A stretch of 64,000 nt of DNA from G963667675 sp965197565 (GTDB lineage: Bacteria > Chloroflexota > Dehalococcoidia > Lucifugimonadales > UBA3495): assembly GCA_965197565.1 (NCBI GenBank), contig CBDANK010000002.1:186001-250000 (forward strand). Reading direction: 5' to 3'. Shown here in pieces: positions 35,760 to 44,346 of the stretch. The position numbers and the translations under genes are program-made. Positions within the stretch are counted from its first letter, which is position 1. Each line of letters opens with the position of its first letter. Under the pieces are notes generated by a model. It was given only the letters and a program-made list of their open reading frames with translations. It ran no database searches and had not been told where the DNA came from.

Positions 35760-36953
35760 TCAACCGATCAACTGACGCCGCGCCTCCTCCATAGTCCGCT
35801 GGTACACTTCCTGGAATGGGATTCCCCTTTCCAGCGCGATACGCCGGCACTCGTCCGGTTCCGGGGCAGCGCTTACTGCCACTCCTTCCAGTGATTTGAC
35901 CTTAACGCTGATGGGACCAAAATCGGTGTCTATGTTTACGCTTTGCCGACCTGCTACGTGGCGCTCCACTTGGCGGGTGCGAATGCCCAGCGTCGGTGTC
36001 TCACGCAAGATTAGCTCAACCGCTTCCGCTTCCAGTTCCCAGGGCACCAAGGCCGACAGGATGGTTGCCGGCCGGTTCTTCTTCATCTGGATGGGTGAGC
36101 ACCACACATCGAGGGCGCCCAGAGCGAACAAACGCTCTTGGGCGTAGCCCAGCACCACCCCGGGCACGTCGTCCAGGTTGGTTTCCAGAAGCACCGTGCC
36201 GCTTTGTTTGGAGGCGTGGGCTTGTTCTGCGGCCTCCCCTATCCAGACCCGGACCACGTTGGGAAACTCCTTAAGATTCTTGGACCCCAGGCCCACCCCA
36301 ATGCGATCAACGTTGAAAGCCGGGCGGGCGAATGTAGCGAGAGTCGTGATCAGAGCGGCCCCCGTGGGGGTGGTGAGCTCCCCAACGTTTTGGTACATAG
36401 GGTGGTCGGGGTACACCGGCGCCTTGGCTCTCGCCACCAACTCCAAGGTGGCCGGAGCGGGGTTGGAATAACCTCCAGGCCGCCGGGGGGGTGTAGCAGA
36501 GCCGAGCACCAGTGGCGACGCATAAACATGGTCCACCCGCAATTGATGCAGAGCTATGGCGGTCCCGACCACGTCCACCAAGGTGTCGACACTGCCCAGT
36601 TCCTCCAACTCAACGGCATCCTCCGGCTGGCCATGGACCCGGCTCTCCGCCCGCCAGAGTGCTTTTAGCGCTTTGCAGGCCGGTTCCTTGACACTGTCCG
36701 GGAGGCCGCTCCTCATCACGGTTTCCAGCAAGAATCTAGGAGTGTAGCGAGTGGGATTCTCAATCACCACCTTCAGGCGGGTGCCCCTTACCTCGCATCG
36801 GGTATCCTCCGCTGTTTCCAAGCGGTAACCGTCTATATCCAGCACGGCCAGCCCTCGGCTCAGCGTGTCCAAGGAGAGACCCAAGTCCACCAGAGCCCCC
36901 AGCAGCATGTCGCCGCTGGCTCCGCCGATGGACTGGATGTAAGCTATCCGCAT
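35760..36953 (-). CDS. larC: Nickel insertion protein LarC (pyridinium-3,5-bisthiocarboxylate nickel chelatase)
   Basis: LarC inserts nickel into the dithiolated pincer nucleotide in a CTP-dependent reaction. 397 residues in one uninterrupted frame, unlike Lactiplantibacillus where LarC is made by programmed frameshifting between larC1 and larC2. It shows the family's N-terminal AYIQSIGGASGDMLLGALVD, DVVGTAIALHQLRVDHVYASPL, PTGAALITTLATFARP and LLETNLDDVPGVVLGYAQERL. It overlaps the open frame of larB and lies 25 bp after larE, giving a tight operon. The lactate racemase larA is not in the window; other nickel-pincer enzymes might use the cofactor. Confidence 0.9.
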   Translation of the reverse strand: MRIAYIQSIGGASGDMLLGALVDLGLSLDTLSRGLAVLDIDGYRLETAEDTRCEVRGTRLKVVIENPTRYTPRFLLETVMRSGLPDSVKEPACKALKALWRAESRVHGQPEDAVELEELGSVDTLVDVVGTAIALHQLRVDHVYASPLVLGSATPPRRPGGYSNPAPATLELVARAKAPVYPDHPMYQNVGELTTPTGAALITTLATFARPAFNVDRIGVGLGSKNLKEFPNVVRVWIGEAAEQAHASKQSGTVLLETNLDDVPGVVLGYAQERLFALGALDVWCSPIQMKKNRPATILSALVPWELEAEAVELILRETPTLGIRTRQVERHVAGRQSVNIDTDFGPISVKVKSLEGVAVSAAPEPDECRRIALERGIPFQEVYQRTMEEARRQLIG

Positions 36954-36978
36954 CGCCTAATCTTGCCTTGACCGAGGG

Positions 36979-37809
36979 TTAGGCGGGCCGGGCCAAGGGC
37001 GCTATGCCAAGCTGGTCGTTCAAACTGCCGGACCTGAGTCCGGCCAAGTCCAGAGACACCCAGAGATAGCCGATTCTTTTCAGGTTTTCCACGATCTCCT
37101 TACGGGACCGAAAAGCGGCCTCGATCTCTCCTTCTCCTACCTCGACACGGCACAGACGATCGTGGTGACGGGCCCTCACTTCCCTGAGTCCCAATCTTCG
37201 CAGGAAGTCCTCGGCCCGCTCCACCTTGGACAGCGTTTCAAGAGTTACCGGAGTACCGTAGGGAATACGGGAGGAAAGGCAAGGCTGGGCCGGTTTATCC
37301 CAAATCGGTATATCCAACTCCTTAGCCAGAAGCCGGACCGCGGCTTTATCCAATCCGGCTTCCACCATGGGGCTGCGCACCCGGTTCTCCGCAGCGGCCT
37401 GCATTCCGGGCCGATAGTCCCCTTGGTCGTCGGTATTGGCGCCGTTGACCACCCACTGATAGCCCTCCTGTCTAGCTAGGTCGGTAAGTTGGGAATACAG
37501 CTCGGTCTTGCAGAAATAACAGCGTTGCGGCGAGTTGGAAACATATCCTTCCCGCTCCATCTCATTGGTATTGATAACTCGGTGGGCAAACCCGAACCTT
37601 TGCGCCAGAGCAGTGGCTTCTTTCAACTCCCGCGCCGCCAGAGCAGGCGAATCGGCAGTGACCGCTAGGGCTTGCCGGCCCAGTCCTTGATGCGCGGCTA
37701 CCGCAACAAGGGTACTGTCTACCCCCCCGGAATAAGCCACAACCACCGATTCCATCTGTCGGATAATGTCTTTTAGAGCCGATAGCCGGGCCTGGGTTTC
37801 AAGCGCCAT
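36979..37809 (-). CDS. larE: ATP-dependent sacrificial sulfur transferase LarE
   Basis: LarE adenylates the pyridinium dicarboxylate and transfers sulfur to form thiocarboxylates. The PP-loop is VVAYSGGVDSTLVAVAAHQG near the N-terminus. I chose the ATG at 37809 (276 residues), matching the family's usual start (ALETQARLSALKDIIRQM). Cysteines are at RCYFCKTELYS (a CxxC) and in PCLSSRIPYGTPVT. The last is at the position of the sacrificial cysteine of the lactobacillus enzyme; three cysteines could instead support an [4Fe-4S] mechanism, as proposed for some LarE proteins. First gene of larE-larC-larB. Confidence 0.88.
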   Translation of the reverse strand: MALETQARLSALKDIIRQMESVVVAYSGGVDSTLVAVAAHQGLGRQALAVTADSPALAARELKEATALAQRFGFAHRVINTNEMEREGYVSNSPQRCYFCKTELYSQLTDLARQEGYQWVVNGANTDDQGDYRPGMQAAAENRVRSPMVEAGLDKAAVRLLAKELDIPIWDKPAQPCLSSRIPYGTPVTLETLSKVERAEDFLRRLGLREVRARHHDRLCRVEVGEGEIEAAFRSRKEIVENLKRIGYLWVSLDLAGLRSGSLNDQLGIAPLARPA

Positions 37810-37946
37810 TCCCGCCCCCTGAACGTTAGAATGAATGCCGAAATCAATCATACTGCCACCGATGCCGGGCGTCCACACTCTGTTCAACGCTAACCAGGGC
37901 TATCGCATCCTACGGATAACGTACATGGCTAAGCTCCTCCTTCGAT

Positions 37947-37985
37947 GTCATTGTTATGAAAATAGGCTATTTTCATAACAATGAC
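37947..37985. promoter_or_regulatory. 39-bp perfect palindrome upstream of the lar operon
   Basis: GTCATTGTTATGAAAATAG (37947-37965) and its exact complement (37967-37985) flank a single G. The repeat is 19 bp per arm with no mismatch, about 140 bp upstream of larE and 132 bp upstream of the repeat-protein start. The centre has TTATGA-N13-TCATAA half sites, which recall the NikR operator form (GTATGA-N16-TCATAC) but with shorter spacing. It is likely a protein-binding operator; a bidirectional terminator is less likely as no genes end here. Confidence 0.55.
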
Positions 37986-38054
37986 CGGGAGTGGTAGTCT
38001 GTATTCACCCAACATTGAGAATAGAAAGACCCTGTTTGATGATTGACTAGGTAT

Positions 38055-38082
38055 TTGAGAGGCTTATCGGTTAAGATATAAT
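38055..38082 (+). promoter_or_regulatory. Sigma70 promoter for the 22-residue-repeat protein
   Basis: TTGAGA (38055-38060) and a perfect TATAAT (38077-38082) with 16-bp spacing. Transcription would start near 38089, leaving a leader of about 30 nt with GAAGGAG before the ATG at 38118. Confidence 0.6.
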
Positions 38083-38117
38083 GAATATAGGATAAAGTCT
38101 ATTTGAAGGAGATACTA

Positions 38118-38954
38118 ATGCCGTTGGGAAATTTTGGCAGAGGAATTAGAGAAGCACTGGTGGGCACCATGAGGGGTGTAGGGGACGTGGTCGGGACCAC
38201 CATAGACACCACCCGTCAGAACACCATAAAAGCCCTTCAAGGTGTCAGGGATGTGGGCAGTGAAGCTTCCGGTATCGCGGTAGACGGGGTTACCGGAGCG
38301 GTACAAGCAGCAAGCGAGGTCGGCTCAAGCGTCGGCGGGGCTGCCAAGGGAGCTGTCATCGGAGTGGTTCAGGGGGTGGGTGAGGTGGCTACCGTAACCG
38401 TGGGGACGTTGAGCGACACGGTCCGGGCCGCAATCAAGGGGACCCAAGAGGTGGGAGGAGATGTGGTCGATGCTGGGAGGGGCGCCGTCGAGGGCGCATT
38501 GGTCACCAGCAAGAGCGTCGGGCTTACTTTTGAAGATTCGGTGACAAGCATCGCTAGGGGCGCCATAGAGTCGACGAATGAGGTCGGAGGAGACTTGGCG
38601 GCCACGGCGAAAGGAGTGGTGCGAGGGACCATCCAAGGCGCGCAAGAAGTGGGAGAAGATACGCTGGGGGCCGTGCGGGGCAGCGCCGGTGAGGTGGTCA
38701 GGAGCGTAGCAAGTGTGGGCGGAGATGTGGCCGTAGTGGCCCAGAATGCAGTGGAAGGAGCCATCGAAGGGGCTAGGGCCATCGGTGTCACGGCCGAGGA
38801 GGCCGCCTCGGCCGCGGCGACGGGAGCCGTCGAAGCGGCCACCCAAATAAGTGAAGCCGCCGGCAATTCGGCTCGCAACGCAGTAAGCGGAGTGATTTCG
38901 GGCGTTCGCGTCGTGGTCCAAGCCCCCTTCGGAGATAAAGATAAAAAGGAATAA
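38118..38954 (+). CDS. LEA/apolipoprotein-like protein of twelve 22-residue repeats
   Basis: 278 residues from the ATG at 38118 (GAAGGAG seven bases upstream), made almost wholly of gapless 22-residue units: boundaries fall after residues 21, 43, 65, 87, 109, 131, 153, 175, 197, 219, 241 and 263, leaving a basic/acidic tail (PFGDKDKKE). A typical unit begins x-E-V-G-G-D and ends G-A-I-x-G-A, for example NEVGGDLAATAKGVVR then GTIQGA. The composition is Gly, Ala, Val and charged residues with no Cys, His, Pro or Trp in the repeats, apart from one tail Pro. Such 11/22-mers form amphipathic helices in LEA-3, apolipoprotein and phasin-like proteins. No signal peptide. Function unknown; a membrane- or granule-coating or desiccation role is a guess. 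Confidence 0.75.
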   Translation: MPLGNFGRGIREALVGTMRGVGDVVGTTIDTTRQNTIKALQGVRDVGSEASGIAVDGVTGAVQAASEVGSSVGGAAKGAVIGVVQGVGEVATVTVGTLSDTVRAAIKGTQEVGGDVVDAGRGAVEGALVTSKSVGLTFEDSVTSIARGAIESTNEVGGDLAATAKGVVRGTIQGAQEVGEDTLGAVRGSAGEVVRSVASVGGDVAVVAQNAVEGAIEGARAIGVTAEEAASAAATGAVEAATQISEAAGNSARNAVSGVISGVRVVVQAPFGDKDKKE

Positions 38955-39157
38955 CCAGCAAATCCCCCTGATAGGCTGTCAAGAGGCGGCGTAGAACATC
39001 GGTCTTCGCCGCCTTGAGTGTGTTTGGCACTTCATCCCTGAATTAATTCTCCCATTCCTGCCCGCCTATCCAAAAGCTGTCCGTAGAGGCTGCTCCGAGA
39101 GAGGCATGGCCGGGGCTTTTTCATCGATGTCGTTGGGAATCGGCGGGAAATTGGGAG

Positions 39158-40153
39158 ATGGAGCCTTTAGCTTCTTTAAGTGTGATGCTTGCCTCTAGGT
39201 TTATATCCAGGTTACGCCACGCTTCCGTTGTTTTCGGGAAAGGCGGGCGGCGGCTCAGTTCTGAGCTAGGAGAGACCCGCCTGGGCAGCAGCACACCGGT
39301 CCGGCTAATCACAAGAGTGTTCCACGAAATGGGGGAAGATGACGCCACCCATATGGCCGCCAGCGTCAGCTACTATGCCGTCCTTTCCTTGTTTCCTTTG
39401 GTCCTAGCCCTGACCGCCATTATCGGCTGGGTGGCAGGCTCGGAAACCCGACAAGACCAACTAATCGAGTTTGTCGTAGACAACCTTCCAGGCTCCGAGC
39501 AATTCGTGCGGGACAGCGTTGCAGAAACTCAAAAGTTTCGCGAGGCTCTGGGTGTCGTGGCGGTATTGGGGTTGTTCTGGTCCGCCAGCGCCGTCTTCGG
39601 GTCCATCACCCGGGTAGTGAACCGCGCTTGGGACGTGCGTCAAAACCCTCCGTTCTATAAGAACAAGCCGCGACAACTCGCCATGGCCCTGGGAGTGAGT
39701 ACCCTCTTTGTTATTTCAATCACGTTTACCAGCTTCCTACAGTGGGCTACCAGCATAGAAATCGGCGGTCAAACAGTAAGCAACCTCCTCGGTGGCCAGG
39801 TCTTTGCTATAATCTTGAGGCTGCCGGCCCTGTTCATCAGCGTCTCCATTTTCCTGGTCATATATAAATATCTGCCCAATACCAAGACTTACTGGCGTGA
39901 CGTTTGGCTAGGAGCGCTGCTGGCGGCATTACTGTTTGAGGTGGGAAAGAACCTCTTCCTATGGTATCTGGAGAACTTTGCCGAGTTTGAACAACTCTAC
40001 GGAAACGTGGCTTCAGTTATTATTTTGATGGTATGGACCTATTTCTGCGCCTTTATCCTGATCTTCGGCGCAGAGCTCTCATCGGAATATGGCCGGATCA
40101 AACGGGGCGTGCAGCGGGGACAGTTGATTCCCGAGTCTACCGACTCTAACTGA
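39158..40153 (+). CDS. YihY/BrkB-family integral membrane protein
   Basis: 331 residues of the YihY/virulence factor BrkB family. About six membrane helices are visible (ASVSYYAVLSLFPLVLALTAIIG; ALGVVAVLGLFWSASAVF; LAMALGVSTLFVISITFTSF; LFISVSIFLVIYKYL; DVWLGALLAALLFEVGKNLF; VASVIILMVWTYFCAFILIFGAEL). Hallmarks are D-x-x-x-H-M-A-A-S-V-S-Y-Y, YKYLPN and the final GAELSSEY. The start may be at 39158 or a nearby internal ATG. Function is not settled; it has been suggested to be a transporter or cell-envelope protein. It is 200 bp downstream of the repeat protein on the same strand. Confidence 0.88.
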   Translation: MEPLASLSVMLASRFISRLRHASVVFGKGGRRLSSELGETRLGSSTPVRLITRVFHEMGEDDATHMAASVSYYAVLSLFPLVLALTAIIGWVAGSETRQDQLIEFVVDNLPGSEQFVRDSVAETQKFREALGVVAVLGLFWSASAVFGSITRVVNRAWDVRQNPPFYKNKPRQLAMALGVSTLFVISITFTSFLQWATSIEIGGQTVSNLLGGQVFAIILRLPALFISVSIFLVIYKYLPNTKTYWRDVWLGALLAALLFEVGKNLFLWYLENFAEFEQLYGNVASVIILMVWTYFCAFILIFGAELSSEYGRIKRGVQRGQLIPESTDSN

Positions 40154-40237
40154 GACCGGCAACGATCAATATGGCGTACAGTTGGCAGAAGCCTTGGCTG
40201 CACCGTGGATGGTGTGGAGGAGGCTTAGACCGGCGTT

Positions 40238-41818
40238 CTAGCGGCGGTGGCGCAGGCCGCGTCCGGGGAGAGCCCCGGTGTGTTCTCCTTCATCGACCAC
40301 CACCTGCCCGTTGACTATAACGTAGGGGATGCCCAAGGGGAACTGCTTGGGGTTGGCGCGGGTTGCGGGAGCTTTGACCGTCCTGGGATTGAACACCACG
40401 ATGTCCGCTTTCATACCGTCCCGCAAAAGCCCCCGGTCCGTAATTCCAAGCCGTTGGGCCGGGAATGATGTCATTTTGCGGATAGCCTCGGGCAAGCGCA
40501 GGTGTTTCTCAGCCCTCACGAACTCCGCCAGAATCACCGGGAAACAACCGTAAGTCCGCGGGCTGGGGAAATCTCCAATGAGCAGCGCGTCGCTGCCGAC
40601 CATTCCACTGGGATGAGAAACAAAGGCCGGCAGGGTTTGGGCATTGGTTCCGACTCCCACGGTGGAAAATCCCAGTTCCTCGTCCAGCAACAGGTCAAAG
40701 AAGGCGTCCAGCACGTCCTGACCTCGGATTCGGGCAATTTCCGCCAGAGTTTGACCCTCGTATTGTTTATTGTGGGGCTTTCGGAAGTAGGTCAGCCAGT
40801 TTTCACCCAAGCTGCCGAGAAGGCCGCCGCCACCGGTCATTTCCTCGCGCAACCGGGCCCGGTCATCAGGCGAGCTGAGGGCCTGCATGAGCCTTTCGGG
40901 GCCTCCATCCTTGGCCCAGTTGGGGATGGTGATGATGGCCCGGGTGCTGCCGTATATATAAGGGTAACAGTCGAAGGTCACGTCCATGCCTTCGTCCCGC
41001 GCATTCTCAACAAGGCCGATGTAGTCCAAGTGGCTCCCCACGCCCTCGGCGCGTTGCCGATAATGGGTGAGGTGCACCGGAATACCGCTGTTCCGGCCGA
41101 TCTCCAAGGCCTCCTCCCAAGGGGCTAATAGGCCCTGCTTGGCCAGGCTGGCACGGGTGTGGGTATGGTAGAAACCGCCCATGGCGGCGGCTACTTTGGA
41201 CAACTCGATGAGTTCCTTGGTGTCGGCGTAGGCCCCAGGCGGATAGTCCAAGCCCGTGGACAGCCCACAGGCCCCTTCCTCCATGGACTCCCGCACCACG
41301 GCCTTCATATCCTCCAACTCAGCTCCTGTGGCCGGGCGGTCGTTCCAGCCCACGGACCAGATACGAGGCTGGGAGTTGCCCAAGATGAAGGCGATGTTCA
41401 CCGCCACTTTTTGGTCCACGGTAGAGAGATACTCGCCCACACTGAGCCAAGCGGCCGGCATGGGAGGAGCGCCGTTGAGGCCCCGGTCCAACTCTATAAA
41501 ACGATGAAGCTCTTCTTGGGTTTTGAAGGGGGCTGCGGAGTTGCCGTCTATTCCTACCAACTCGGTGGTTATGCCTTGGCGGACCTTGGGCTCGTGACGC
41601 GGTTCGCCAATGATGGTAAGACCCCCGTGGGAGTGAACGTCGATGAATCCAGGGGACACCACGTGGCCGGCGGCATCGATGAACCGTCCGGCCTGCACAC
41701 TGCTGACGTCTCCACGGAGGATGTGCAAGATGTCGCCTTCGACGCCCACTGCGCCATAGTACCCTGGATTGCCCGACCCATCGATAATTCGGCCGTTAAG
41801 GATCAGTAAATCCAGCAT
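40238..41818 (-). CDS. N-acyl-D-amino-acid deacylase-like amidohydrolase
   Basis: 526-residue amidohydrolase of COG3653 (D-aminoacylase). Features: LDLLILNGRIIDGSGNPGYYG at the N-terminus, GFIDVHSHGGLTI as the metal site (HxH), HTHTRASLAKQGLLAPW, GIPVHLTHYRQR and the C-terminal RLGITDRGLLRDGMKADIVVF. D-aminoacylases hydrolyse N-acyl-D-amino acids; relatives include dihydroorotase and allantoinase types, so the exact substrate is inferred. It lies 37 bp upstream of nothing on the same strand but is close to the CoA-transferase gene (41856) and probably starts a separate transcript. Full length. Confidence 0.85.
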   Translation of the reverse strand: MLDLLILNGRIIDGSGNPGYYGAVGVEGDILHILRGDVSSVQAGRFIDAAGHVVSPGFIDVHSHGGLTIIGEPRHEPKVRQGITTELVGIDGNSAAPFKTQEELHRFIELDRGLNGAPPMPAAWLSVGEYLSTVDQKVAVNIAFILGNSQPRIWSVGWNDRPATGAELEDMKAVVRESMEEGACGLSTGLDYPPGAYADTKELIELSKVAAAMGGFYHTHTRASLAKQGLLAPWEEALEIGRNSGIPVHLTHYRQRAEGVGSHLDYIGLVENARDEGMDVTFDCYPYIYGSTRAIITIPNWAKDGGPERLMQALSSPDDRARLREEMTGGGGLLGSLGENWLTYFRKPHNKQYEGQTLAEIARIRGQDVLDAFFDLLLDEELGFSTVGVGTNAQTLPAFVSHPSGMVGSDALLIGDFPSPRTYGCFPVILAEFVRAEKHLRLPEAIRKMTSFPAQRLGITDRGLLRDGMKADIVVFNPRTVKAPATRANPKQFPLGIPYVIVNGQVVVDEGEHTGALPGRGLRHRR

Positions 41819-41855
41819 GGCGCCCTCCTAATTAATTTGCTATGAGCCTGGAAAG

Positions 41856-44303
41856 TTAGCTGTGGAAATCGAACCCGGCAATCTTCTCGGTTTTCAGGCG
41901 CACGGTCTCTGCGCCCGATTTGCCAAGAAGGTTGTACAGAACATGTCCACTGTGCTCAGCGAAAAGGGGGGTTGGCCTTTTCATGCGCCCTTGCACGCGG
42001 GAAAACTTGAAACTTGCCCCTGGGATAAGGTGTTTGCCGGTGACAGGATGGTCTTCTTCCTCAAAAAAGCCTCGATCTGTGAGATGCGGGTCCCTCACCA
42101 GCTCATCAGCGCTCAGAACCGCCCCCGCTGTTACGCCAGCCTGTTGCAGCTTATGCATTGCTTCGATATGGCCCATAGTACGAGTCCACCCCGATATAAG
42201 CCCGTCCAGTTCTTTTTCATGGTCTTTTCGGGCGGAGAGGGTAGCAAACCTTGGGTCCTCAGCCAAACCGGCCTGCCCCATGCTCCAGCAAAGGGCCTGC
42301 CACTCCGCATCGGACTGCACGGCGATAGTTACCCACTTATCTTCGCCTGCGGCAGGATAACAGCCGTGAGGAGCCATCGTTCGACTTTTGTTTCCCCGGA
42401 AACGAGGCTGTTCGCCATTCATACTGTATGCCAGCACCGCTTCACCTATGGTTCGCGCTACGGCCTCAAAATGTGATATGTCAAAATACTGGCCTCTGCC
42501 AGTAAGGTTGCGCTGTAGCAAACCCCACAAGACAGCTATGACAGCATGATAGCTGGCGAGACAGTCGGAATAAGCAACACCCATTCTTATGGGCGTGCTT
42601 TGGCCCTCATACCCAGTGAGCATAGCCAGTCCGCCCATTAGTTCCATCGGCTCGCCGTAGCCTACAAAGTCCTTGTAAGGTCCGGAGTTTCCAAACGCCG
42701 GCATGGATACCATGATCAGATGGGGGCTAACCCGCCGGAGTTCTTCATAGCTAAGACCCAGGTTGGGCATTACTCGGGTACTAAAGTTTTCCACTACGAT
42801 GTCGCTGATTGCCGCCAACCCTTTGAAAGTCTGTTTGCCCTCGGGTTTAGTGAGGTCCAATGACAAGGATAACTTGTTCCGGTTTATCGTGTGGAACCAG
42901 GGGCTGGTCTCTTCAGGATTCGGGGATGAGGAATCCAGCTCCGAGCTTTGGGCCCGGAAAACGTCCGGGTAGAGATTGTTTTCAATCTTGATTACCTCAG
43001 CGCCCATATCCGCCAAGAGGGAAGTGGCGTATGGACCGGCCCACGCCCGGGTTAGGTCCACGACCCGGACGTTGTGTAGAGGGGGCTTTGCCGCAGCAGT
43101 GTCGCCTTCAAGTACTGCATCCGGCTTGCGACCTCTCGTTCGACCCTGCATTTGACCAAAGACCTCTTCATGGTGCTCCCCCAGGCAAGGAGCGCGGTCA
43201 TGCGTCAACTGAAGCTCTGTCCCTTTAATCGGCAGGCTGGAGTAATGGAGGTTTCCGGCATGGGGATGATCCACCTTCACAAAATGCTTTCGAGAAACCA
43301 ATTGCGGGTCATCAAGTAATTCGCCCATCGAATAGCCGATGCCGCATGGTATTCTAAGCTCCTGGGCTCGCTGGAATATCTCCTTCCTGGAATGGTCCAG
43401 ACACCAGTTCACAGCGAGACGGTAAAACTGCTGAAAAGTGGCTTCCACGTCCCGGCTCGTCTCCAACATCGACGTTAGCTCAGGATGCTCTATTAGGAGT
43501 GAGAAGCCCTCCAAGCTGCGGCCCACCGGAAAGATTCCGACCCAGCCGTCCTTACACCGGTAATAATTTATGATGGGAGAGCCCCGGAAGTAGCGGTTGC
43601 CATAGCGTGAACGAATGACATTGCGAAAAGTGTAAAGACCTATGGTGTTTTCTAGGGTGGAGGCTCCCGTCTCCATCCCCGTCACCTCGACCTCTTGAGC
43701 AACGCCGGTCCTTTCGCGACAGAAGAGGGCGGCCAGTGCAGCGACACATGCGTTGAGCCCCTGCTGGTGCTGGGGCTGATTGCCATAAGGCATCAAGGGT
43801 TCACGGTCTTCCTGCCCGGTCAAGTACATGTGCCCGGATAACGCATAGAGGGTGAGATCAACAGTCTTATAATCGGCGTAAGGACCCGACCGGCCAAATG
43901 GAGACAGAGAAAGCAGGACGAGGTTGGGGTGTTGCCTACTCAAGCCTTCGCGTCCAAGGCCCAAGGCCGTTGAATCCTGTGCCGGAAAGCTATGCACCAG
44001 TAAATCGCTCTGAGCTATTAGTTGGTCAAGCAGTTGGCGTCCTTGGTGAGACAGAAGGTCCAGGGTCACACTCTTCTTGCCCGTGTTTAGATAAAGAAAC
44101 GCCGCACTGGTCTCAGGATGCGGCACACCGCACTTAAAGGGACCAACATAGCGCAGCGGGTCCCCCTCTGGAGGCTCAACCTTTATGACCTCCATTCCCA
44201 ATTCCGCCAGGATCTTGGCGCAAAAGCTGCCAGCCATGTCCTGACTGACATCCAGAACGGTGTAATGTCCTTTGCGGGGTTGCGCCGGCATACCCTTATT
44301 CAC
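41856..44303 (-). CDS. Double-domain CaiB/BaiF family III CoA-transferase
   Basis: 815 residues in which two complete family III CoA-transferase modules are fused. The first (about 1-400) starts VLDVSQDMAGSFCAKILAELG and contains VIKVEPPEGDPLRY. The second (about 415-800) starts VRVVDLTRAWAGPYATSLLADMG with VIKIENNLYPDV and ends with HTGHV-like SGHVLYNLLG. Single-module proteins are about 400 residues, usually acting as dimers with interlocked chains, so the fusion may form an intramolecular heterodimer. It transfers CoA between acids such as carnitine, crotonobetaine, succinate or mesaconate. It precedes an enoyl-CoA hydratase on the same strand, so both may work in one acyl-CoA pathway. Confidence 0.88.
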   Translation of the reverse strand: MNKGMPAQPRKGHYTVLDVSQDMAGSFCAKILAELGMEVIKVEPPEGDPLRYVGPFKCGVPHPETSAAFLYLNTGKKSVTLDLLSHQGRQLLDQLIAQSDLLVHSFPAQDSTALGLGREGLSRQHPNLVLLSLSPFGRSGPYADYKTVDLTLYALSGHMYLTGQEDREPLMPYGNQPQHQQGLNACVAALAALFCRERTGVAQEVEVTGMETGASTLENTIGLYTFRNVIRSRYGNRYFRGSPIINYYRCKDGWVGIFPVGRSLEGFSLLIEHPELTSMLETSRDVEATFQQFYRLAVNWCLDHSRKEIFQRAQELRIPCGIGYSMGELLDDPQLVSRKHFVKVDHPHAGNLHYSSLPIKGTELQLTHDRAPCLGEHHEEVFGQMQGRTRGRKPDAVLEGDTAAAKPPLHNVRVVDLTRAWAGPYATSLLADMGAEVIKIENNLYPDVFRAQSSELDSSSPNPEETSPWFHTINRNKLSLSLDLTKPEGKQTFKGLAAISDIVVENFSTRVMPNLGLSYEELRRVSPHLIMVSMPAFGNSGPYKDFVGYGEPMELMGGLAMLTGYEGQSTPIRMGVAYSDCLASYHAVIAVLWGLLQRNLTGRGQYFDISHFEAVARTIGEAVLAYSMNGEQPRFRGNKSRTMAPHGCYPAAGEDKWVTIAVQSDAEWQALCWSMGQAGLAEDPRFATLSARKDHEKELDGLISGWTRTMGHIEAMHKLQQAGVTAGAVLSADELVRDPHLTDRGFFEEEDHPVTGKHLIPGASFKFSRVQGRMKRPTPLFAEHSGHVLYNLLGKSGAETVRLKTEKIAGFDFHS

Positions 44304-44346
44304 TCGCCCCTACTACAGGGAATAGAGTCTCGCCCATGACACCAGG

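Noticed and set aside
38325..38921. Long minus-strand open frames opposite the 22-residue-repeat gene
   Set aside because: They mirror the repeat periodicity of the plus-strand gene, which has a promoter and ribosome binding site of its own.
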